Assembly: GCA_032622095.1 (NCBI GenBank)
Contig: CP136067.1
Location: 99,128,707-99,192,706, forward strand
DNA length: 64,000 nt
DNA from: Siphonodentalium dalli
Lineage: Eukaryota > Mollusca > Scaphopoda > Gadilida > Siphonodentaliidae
Reading direction: 5' to 3'
Below the pieces are notes generated by a model. It saw only the letters and a program-made list of their open reading frames with translations, made no database searches and was not told the DNA's origin. Numbering within the stretch: position 1 is the first letter of the stretch; each line of letters begins with the position of its first letter. The translations under genes were made by a program, and so were the position numbers. Of the stretch, positions 56,571 through 64,000 are shown in pieces.

Positions 56571-58143
56571 TTATCATCAGCCACAACAACAACAACAACA
56601 ACACCAACAACAACAACAACAACAACAACACCACCACCAACAACAACAACCACAACAACAGCCACCAAGCGACATAACATCCTGCTTTGATGATCCAATG
56701 GCCAATGTCCATGAAGATTTTATTTTCAAGCATCCATTCACGCCATGTGTAAGTGGACCGACATCTTGTGGTAAGACATACTTCGTGAAAACCTTACTAC
56801 AAAAGTCTGCCTCAAAAATATCACCCGCACCTGACAGAATAATATGGTTTTATAAATATTGGCAGCCCCTATATGACGAATTAAAGTATACCGTCACCCC
56901 TCAGGTCAACTTTATACGAGGAATACCAGCAAACTTGGATTCTCTTATCAACCCCCGGTATAAAAATCTAGTTATACTCGATGACTTGATGCAAACTTCA
57001 TCAAAAGACCAGAGAGTTAATGATTTGCATTCCGAAGGAAGTCACCATTTGAACTTATCTTTGATAAGTTTGAACCAGAATTTCTACTACAACAAAGATC
57101 CAACGCAACGACGAAATTGTCAATATTTGGTATTGTTCAATAACCCAATCGACAAGGGATTAATTTCAACATTATCAAGACAGATGTATCCTGAATGTCC
57201 TCAGCGTATGGTTCGAGAGTTTTCGGAAGCGACGAGTGAACCGTACGGTTACCTACTGGTGGATTTAAAAGCCGCAACCCCGGACACATTACGTCTGCGA
57301 CAGAATGTACTAAAAGAGGACACGAACCAACATAGGGGTGAATGGAATGGCATGAAATACAATCTCCAAAAAGACAGAGAACACCCAGATGAACAGAATG
57401 GGATGAAAAAACATACAAAAGACACTGAGACCCAGGGTCAACAGAATGCGATGAAATATGATGACAGAGAACTCCCTGGTCAACAGAAGGGCATAACATA
57501 TAATTATATTGTGCCCCAGGGTCAACATAATGACTATACTAACGACATACGGCCACCTGGTGAGCTCGATGAAATTAATAAGAAGAGCCGTCAAAACATA
57601 GACATTCGAGAAGACATGTCGTACCCTTGTAATGACTGTGGGCTTTTGTTCGCAGATCATTATGATGTTCAGAGACACGTAAAAAACTGGTGTCAAGAAA
57701 ATAAGTTAAAACGAAAATTAACTGAGGACCCGGATGATAGTCAGAATAAGGAAATTAAATTGAATGAAGATGAATACTTCAAAAGTTTGTGTGATGAAAG
57801 TAGAGATAAAACACGTGAGGAATGGAGTGATAAAGTGGACACGTATAAGGAAAATGGCTCGAAAGACGCAGAAGCAAAAGAACAAGCTGACAAGGACCTT
57901 AAAAGTAAAGATATGATACACTTTATGAATGATTATGCTTGGACAATAGTATCGTATCTGCAGCTGCGCAATGGGACTCTGCACAACAGAGTCATGGATA
58001 AAGTCGACAAATATTTGAATAATGGTTATGGAGAATGTGATGCAGTGAAAATGTTAATATTAAAGTACAAACCGATGCTAGAAAAATTCATGGACGTAAC
58101 ATATGACACTTCTGACGAAAGTGATGACAATTCGGACGATTAA
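56353..58143 (+). CDS. Zinc finger-polyglutamine-A32/FtsK-like ATPase, copy 3 (right arm)
   Basis: A 596-codon intronless gene. C2H2 finger C5, C8, H21, H26; polyglutamine with YHQP breaks about 31-104; P-loop ATPase about 125-320 with Walker A at 135-142 and Walker B LVILDD at 206-211; linker repeat of about 17 residues at 327-395; C2HC finger C426, C429, H442, C447; acidic tail. In A32-like proteins this fold drives packaging of DNA into virions. The flanking fingers suggest binding to the element DNA, but that is inference. Both key ATPase motifs are intact, so this copy looks the most functional. The ATG context is GGAAAATGA. An alternative is a domesticated host DNA-translocating protein. 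Confidence 0.85.
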
Positions 58144-58148
58144 ATTTC

Positions 58149-58154
58149 AATAAA
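58149..58154 (+). promoter_or_regulatory. Polyadenylation signal of ATPase copy 3
   Basis: AATAAA begins six bases after the stop codon, giving an extremely short 3' end typical of compact mobile or viral genes. Confidence 0.55.
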
Positions 58155-58388
58155 CTTCATCAACATGATATTCTCGTTTTCGTTATATATCTATAAGCTG
58201 GGGGGAGAGAGTGTGTGGATTATTGGGAATTGTAGAGTGAGAAACGATACGTAATGATAAAAGGTGCATTAAGTGCCCGAAAATTTGACCCTTAAATATT
58301 GATCTGTCATTTTAACTTTCAACCACTGCGCTTGTATTGTTAACATTCATTCATAATGAGTGTCCCTTTAGAGTGTCTTGTGTTCCTT

Positions 58389-58607
58389 TTAATATTCAAA
58401 CACCAATATTGCATCACGTCCCTTGTTTCGTGACATTTTAACATTCCACACCGTGCGTGCATTATCCCCCTTTAAGTATGTCATAGCATGGGTACATGTA
58501 AGATAGTATAACACTATGCCTATGTCTGTATCTGTTGTTGGTAAGATGTGAAATATAAATTTCAGTTCATTCGTGTAGTAATTTCGTATATGTTCAACGC
58601 TCTTCAT
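58389..58607 (-). CDS. Small ORF, second module, right arm
   Basis: Inverted copy of 53325-53543 with one visible change (Thr to Ser). The shortened duplicate is at 58721-58882. Confidence 0.3.
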   Translation of the reverse strand: MKSVEHIRNYYTNELKFIFHILPTTDTDIGIVLYYLTCTHAMTYLKGDNARTVWNVKMSRNKGRDAILVFEY

Positions 58608-59625
58608 TCGTGCGCTTGTATTGTTAACATTCATTCATAATGAGTGTCCCTTTAGAGTGTCTTGTGTTCCTTTAAGATTCAAACACCAATATTACATCAC
58701 GTCCCTTGTTTCGTGTCACTTTAACTCCTTGAGTGTATTGCCCCTTCGAATGATGTCATAGCATGGGTACATGTAAGATAGTATAACACTATGACTATGT
58801 CTGTATCTGTTGTTGGTAAGATGTGAAATATAAATTTCAGTTCATTCGTGTAATAATTTCGTATATGTTCAACGCTCTTCATTCGTAAGAGTAATTATGA
58901 CCTCCGGCTTCGTGCCGATTGTGTACTGAGCTGACACCGGGGATAAATTGACCAATGACTGTTATTGTACTGAGCTGACACCGGGGATAAATTGACCAAT
59001 GACTGCCATTGTATCCTTTGACAGATATGCGTGCGCAGACTCGTTTGATGTTCGCTATCGCATTACTATGTTTTAATAGCCGAGCCTTCACTTCTCGTCT
59101 GACTCTCTTACCGACAAGACCTGTCTACACAGTACTTCTCCGGCAGACTATTCATCCACTGGTAGGCCTACATACAGTTATCTGCACATTTAACAATTGT
59201 TATTATCTATTTCTAAACATCGAACTTGTCTGAACCTATCAACTGATACAATAGCAGTGATATAATGTTACATCATCGGTGCTAACTGGAGTTTTTGGTA
59301 TACAAAATGAACGTAAGTGTGAATGGAATGATAAGTGGTTATTACGTAATGTTGTTATAACAATGACACCGATGCAATTTCTATCATTGAGTGACCTGGA
59401 CGTATTATGTATGCATGTTTTGGATAACTAATTATCGTGTTAATGCTAACAATGACACAGTTTATCAACCTTAATTGATACTAACCCGTTAAACAACTAA
59501 TTCTGCTCAGACATTAAATCGATATGTTTTCTGAATGGCATATAATTGTGAACGGGAATATAATAGAATTCATTTGGTAAAGCAAGGTGTGAAAGACACA
59601 TTGTTACCCACAATGTCGTGTGTGA

Positions 59626-59886
59626 TTACGTGTACATAATATGTTCCATCGAATATGACAATTCATTCTGGGGGGTTGTCCGCTCGTGATTCAAGATAGC
59701 ACATCTCAATACTTCCAATAATTCACGGTAATACATGTCTGTCATATACTCAATAACTTCATCTGGGATAGAGAGTGTAAAGAATAAACGCTCTTTATTA
59801 TTTATGTAAGAGTAATGGTGTCTATTTTCAGGTATGACAATTATATATGTATGAACTGCGTCCGATAAACACTGGAATGTATGCAT
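59626..59886 (-). CDS. Small conserved ORF of the ATPase element, right arm
   Basis: 86 codons, Ala variant shared with the remnant at 44913-45173. Confidence 0.35.
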   Translation of the reverse strand: MHTFQCLSDAVHTYIIVIPENRHHYSYINNKERLFFTLSIPDEVIEYMTDMYYRELLEVLRCAILNHERTTPQNELSYSMEHIMYT

Positions 59887-60444
59887 TCATACCGATGGTC
59901 ACAATGTCCAATAAAGCTATTTCTAAACATCGATTAATAAATACATTGAAACATTGGTTGAACAAAAAAAATAACGAAAGATATTACACGCAAATAATTT
60001 AACATTCGACATTTTAATATCGAGATTATCAGAAACCGAAAACTCGTTATAAATTTTGTATTTAAACTTTTTTTTTAGAGAAATAATTTTGGGGGTTTTT
60101 GAAATTTTTTCTTTTTTTGAAATTTGGGGATTTTGAAATTTTTTGGAAGTTTTGGGATTTTGAAATTTTTTGGAAAAAATAATTTTTGGAAGTTTTGAAA
60201 TTTTTTTTTGGGTTTTGATATTTTGGAAGTTTTGGGAATATTTTAGTACAACCAATTTTAGACCCAAAGATTCTATTTTTAGAAGTGGATCCAACGAGCC
60301 TCCTATTCTTCTACTGCCGAAATGTTTCCCTCGAGGGTAACAAGTGATTTGCGGTCCGCAATGTGACGCAACCTCAGCCAATCAGAAGAGAGGAAAATGG
60401 GATGAAGATAACAATATTACTTAGGACATGTTCAGATACTCAGT

Positions 60445-60844
60445 TTAACCCTTTACCCACCAAACCGGCCAAAACCGGCCAAATAAAGCTTCAACAGCCT
60501 AAAATATCTTCGGTCTGTCTCAATAGAACCATACAAATATGGATATCATTGGAACCGGCTCCTTGACCACATTGTGATAGTTACAGTTATGCCCTGTGCC
60601 AATGCATTCTCTTATATATGCGAGTCGACCATAGGTCGCCTCGCATATATAAGAGAATGCATTGGCCTAAAAAAAATATGTTTTTAACACTTTTTACCAT
60701 TTTTTCTTACATTCTTTAACAATTTTATAATTTGTAATGTGTTAAGCCAATGCATGCTCTTATATATGCGAGGCGACCTATGGTCGACTCGCATATATAA
60801 GAGAATGCATTGGCACAGGGCCGTTCTGTTGGGTAAAGGTTTAA
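60445..60844. mobile_element. piggyBac-like TTAA element with paired hairpins (copy F)
   Basis: TTAA at 60445-60448 and 60841-60844; ends CCCTTTACCCACCA and TGTTGGGTAAAGG. Nearly base-for-base like copy C (hairpins at about 60594-60668 and 60747-60820), so both are recent. It lies 126 bp beyond the right target duplication of the dimer element. Confidence 0.85.
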
Positions 60845-61635
60845 CAAACGACCATATGTAGGTCATTCACATATCGTTTGTTGTACTTATTATCTGAATA
60901 TTAATTTCCCTGCAATAAATATAACTCCTTCTCAGTGTCATGCAGTAATCGTATCTGGTCACAGATACAATTTCGGAGGAAGTCCATTTTGCTGTTCCAA
61001 TATAATGGCAGATAAGATAAGATACGTTTTAATGATCTTCTAAATACACATTAGTGTAGGACAACCTACAAGTAAAGATAAAATAGACAAAGGAAATACA
61101 TGGTATATACGTGATATAACACGTACCAGATTAACAGAAATTAGTAAGAAGTAGAATATCAAATTATTAAATTATTACTGGACATAGGTCACCTGCGGAA
61201 GGATGCGATGTACCATATGGTACACTGCCACTTCCCAAGTCGACCAATACTCAGCATCAGTATGGCGTTTAATCAGGGTATAAGACCGTAAAGGAGTTGT
61301 CCGGCACTAGCAGGTGACATCGGGGATAGCATATAACAGTCCTACGACCATTTATTTCCATTGTGGTCCCCAGATCGGTTCTGTGTCAATATTCGAACCC
61401 ATGTTCAGACTGATACGCTTCCCAACTCTCGATGAAAGGGCTTCCTTTTAATGAAGTTCCCGTAGCCGATGTGGTTGGGTCGTGGATAAGGTCGACACAG
61501 TCTAGGCTAGACGATATGGGCGAAATTCGGTACCGATTTTCAAGCTTGATCTGAGGTACCTCTCAATGTGTCATTCTGATCGATACATACATGCATGGCC
61601 ATCTCGATAAGAAATGAGAATTTGTCCAGTGAATC
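60845..61635. other. No gene; possible retroposon tail
   Basis: 61012-61110 on the minus strand ends in AAAACGTATCTTATCTTATC, a LINE/SINE-like 3' tail. GGGTTCGAATATTGAC (minus strand, near 61395) resembles a tRNA-type B box, but no matching A box was found. No credible ORF. Confidence 0.35.
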
Positions 61636-62106
61636 AAAGGTACTCAATCCGATCAGACGCTCCTAAATTACTATTTCTTTGGCTTCGGGGGGGGGGGGGG
61701 TAAAAATTATTTGATTCGAGTCGAGGAACCCACCCATCAAAGCTCAAGAGTGATCAGATATCGATTTTTGAAGTTTGTTATTTCTCGAGATGTGTAATAA
61801 TGTGGCCCAGAAACACGTGGTCAAACGGGAGGGTCTCGGACCCAATTGCGGATGAAGATGGATAACTCTATAATCAAGTGGTAATACGGTTAAATTTCGT
61901 GATACTTTTTTTGATAATAATGCCATATTTTGTTGAACAAAAATGTTGATAAATAACTAGTTTTGGGAAATTTGATACCATAGTTGACAGTGGTTAGCAT
62001 TATTTTGTTGCAATAAATCGATTCTGATAACTAAAGCGTATTTTGTCGAAATGTTGTTGTTGTATCTTGATGGTATGGGGACCGTCTGATCGGATTGAGT
62101 ACCTTT
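61636..62106 (+). mobile_element. 471-bp MITE with GGTACTCAATCCGATCAGACG ends
   Basis: Left AAAGGTACTCAATCCGATC and right complementary GATCGGATTGAGTACCTTT, followed inside by GCTCC/GGACC. Contains a G13-type homopolymer near 61690. A diverged inverted copy is at 16086-16548. Non-coding; superfamily not assigned. Confidence 0.8.
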
Positions 62107-63120
62107 AAGCACATATGAAGCAATGGACACACATAGTGAGTCCCAGCCTGGAGTAAACTACATAATACCCACATATAAACTGGTGTCTGAGTGCACATAT
62201 TTACAAAGACTGAGTCCGTGCCTACATAACTCTGATATATTATCTGCTGTTGCTTATTTTTCCCAAAAATCCCTCCAGGTGAATATTGACCATTCTAATG
62301 TATACTTTTATAAATGTGTCGGATAAATAATTTAGTATAAAAACTGTAAATGTCATTTTCGTGTAATAAGTAGTGGTGTTGTCACACCATTATACGTCAC
62401 ATGCCATGCGTCGACTAGGGGGGTCTGGACAAAATTGGCAGACACGAGACTCAAAAAAATAATTTCCGACCTCAAGGTACCCACATGCACCCCTCTACTT
62501 GCAAAAAAATATTGTTTTCCTCGGCAAAATTTGGGACCCCCCCCCCCCCCTATCCCATATTTGACACTTTTAAATGCCGTCCTACCATACCATTTAGTCT
62601 TCACCATTATCATTGACTATTGATAAAAATAAATGGCGTGAAACAATTCTATCCCAATCTGCTTCAATGATATTAATATATGTAAGGTACTGTATTCTCA
62701 GAAACAAACGATGCATAACCCTGCCTAAACACCAAATCTAACCCCATTCAACATAATTTTGAGCATGATATTGTTGTAAAATCAGTGTTAAAACCAGGTA
62801 ACTTCTAGGTCCATGCGTATATTGTGTAGCAATGTGGTGACTGGTCGGGGGTCCACAGCCAGTCAGTACGCTAGAAACTATGGTTTGATGTATGGAATGA
62901 TGGGATATCACTACAAATGTTACTGTTTGTGTAGTACGCATGTCGCTCACACAGGGCTAATTGTTCTACGTCAATCTACGAGGCTAAAGCAATATTATAC
63001 CAATGTCATTCCATGACAACTGAGTCTCAGGCATATGCCTTTATTATTAATTTAAAAACAAAATTATATCGTAACTTAAAAATATAAAAGAAAACGTTAG
63101 GAAACATTATGAGACATATC
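62107..63120. other. Gene-free stretch
   Basis: Only short ORFs on both strands, one created by a poly-C tract near 62529. No repeat family recognised. Confidence 0.4.
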
Positions 63121-63122
63121 TA

Positions 63123-63273
63123 CAGTAATGCCCAAAATAATTGACCCCTTAACCACAGCAGTATTATGGTGTAATTTTCAGGATTTAGTCGGAAATATGG
63201 CTTGTTGCTATTCATCGGAAAAAATACCCATAATTCTGCTGTGGTTAGTGGTCAATTGCTTTGGGCATTACTG
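63123..63273. mobile_element. Solo mariner-type MITE related to the dimer palindrome core
   Basis: 151 bp, CAGTAATGCCCAAA...TTTGGGCATTACTG, flanked by TA on both sides (63121-63122, 63274-63275). The half from TTAACCACAGCAG to CATCGGAAA matches each half of the palindrome at 44544 and 55785. Confidence 0.85.
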
Positions 63274-64000
63274 TATTATACAGGTATCACTTCGAATCAT
63301 GCATCTTTCGCAGTTAAATATAACTTACTCAATAAAACCTTTTAGTCGGGGAGCCAATAAGGTCCACCTGCACCCCCCCGATGATTACAAATAACCTTAT
63401 TTTTATTGTTCCCTATGGTATCCAGATAAAGAATCCGGAATTCTCCGAAAAATAAAGGTGGCCCTACTAGGTGCTAGAGCCATTTGAATCCAAGATGGCC
63501 ACCATTTCCTCTAATTCCGACCAGCTGTATTTAATCGTTGTAATAGATCGGTTGTTAGCAAAAGACACAGACAAAATATATGCCATTTGTTGGTATGATG
63601 TCCTTCTTCAAAATGACGGCAAAAAATTTCGAAAAAAATTCAAAATGGCCGCCGAAAAATGACGTCATCTGCACGAAAATAGGAAATTTAATTAATATTT
63701 CACCATATCTTCCATTTTTCTTCACATTAATCATTAGTAAATGGCAATGTTTTTGAGACAGTCATCAAGCGTGATATTATAGCGTCATTTTAAGACATTT
63801 GCCATTGACGAGGGTTCCGTAATAGATACAGAAAGAGGATTTGAAAAAGAGGGGTAAATTTTTCGATTTTTTGCAAGACGATTTTGATAGTCATTTTATC
63901 GACAAACCACACAGGCTGTTAATAGAATGTCAACAACTATGTGCTTTATTTTATTGGACGGATGTTTTACTTCAATGGGAATGAAATTGGTGTAGAAAAT
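63274..64000. other. No gene; fragment with AAGATGGCC motifs
   Basis: CCAAGATGGCCACCATTTCC (near 63490) and AAAATGGCCGCC (near 63643) recall the fold-back arm family, but no longer alignment was found. Confidence 0.35.

Larger units (their letters stand above)
51620..60312. mobile_element. Complete 8.7-kb inverted-dimer ATPase element with 6-bp target duplication
   Basis: Starts AGAAGAATAGGAGGCTCG and ends with its complement. Immediately outside, ACTGCC stands on both sides (51614-51619 and 60313-60318). The two arms (4,346 and 4,347 bp) are nearly exact complements about 55966, so the whole element is one terminal inverted repeat. AG...CT ends and a 6-bp duplication are known properties of Polinton/Maverick integration. 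Contents per arm are a low-complexity subterminal region, small ORFs and one ATPase gene; the two ATPase genes diverge from the central palindrome. I see no family B polymerase, integrase, protease or capsid gene, so it appears non-autonomous or of a new kind. Confidence 0.8.

Noticed and set aside
59923-60381. 152-codon lysine-rich ORF
   Set aside because: Runs through the low-complexity subterminal repeat, is not kept at equal length in the other arms, and crosses the element end.
61180-61480. Possible tRNA-type SINE on the minus strand
   Set aside because: Only a B-box-like GGGTTCGAATATTGAC was seen; no A box or second copy.

Overview
This window looks like repeat-dense nuclear DNA of a marine invertebrate animal. 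The evidence is a Toll-like receptor gene (leucine-rich repeats, one membrane span, TIR domain), CAT/CAA/TGTT microsatellites, long AT-rich stretches without genes, and several families of eukaryotic DNA transposons. There are no rRNA or tRNA genes, bacterial operons or CRISPR arrays. I cannot name the species; a lophotrochozoan such as a mollusc, annelid or brachiopod is a guess.

1-23 kb is transposon debris. It holds a 553-bp fold-back element, five of the six copies of a paired-hairpin module (mostly inside piggyBac-like TTAA elements), and a 2.4-kb inverted-repeat element. It also holds a 3.9-kb fold-back element whose loop is a minisatellite (18.2-22.2 kb) and a rearranged relative of it (8.0-11.1 kb). 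23.3-25.2 kb holds the only recognisable host gene, a Toll-like receptor split by one frameshift. Its stop codon lies at the edge of a 1.75-kb fold-back element (25.2-26.9 kb).

27.5-36.3 kb holds a 38-bp minisatellite, a fold-back MITE and then a head-to-tail array of ten non-autonomous Helitron-like units. Each unit runs from TC to a hairpin followed by CTAG. Three different units form a 2.5-kb higher-order repeat.

36.3-60.3 kb is dominated by an approximately 11.24-kb direct segmental duplication (about 35.0-44.9 kb against 46.3-56.1 kb) and by the most striking object in the window, an 8,693-bp nearly perfect inverted dimer at 51620-60312. The dimer has AG...CT termini and a 6-bp target duplication (ACTGCC), which is Polinton/Maverick-like integration geometry. 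Each arm carries a gene for an unusual protein: C2H2 finger, CAA-encoded polyglutamine tract, A32/FtsK-HerA-like packaging ATPase, then a C2HC finger. The two genes diverge from a GC-rich central palindrome built on a mariner-type MITE. A truncated copy of the dimer lies at 40375-45224, so the window has three full ATPase genes. No DNA polymerase, integrase, protease or capsid gene is recognisable in it. It is either a minimal non-autonomous derivative of a Polinton-like element or an undescribed element type.

60.3-64 kb returns to transposon remnants: the sixth hairpin-module copy, a 471-bp inverted-repeat element, and a solo mariner-type MITE related to the core of the dimer palindrome.
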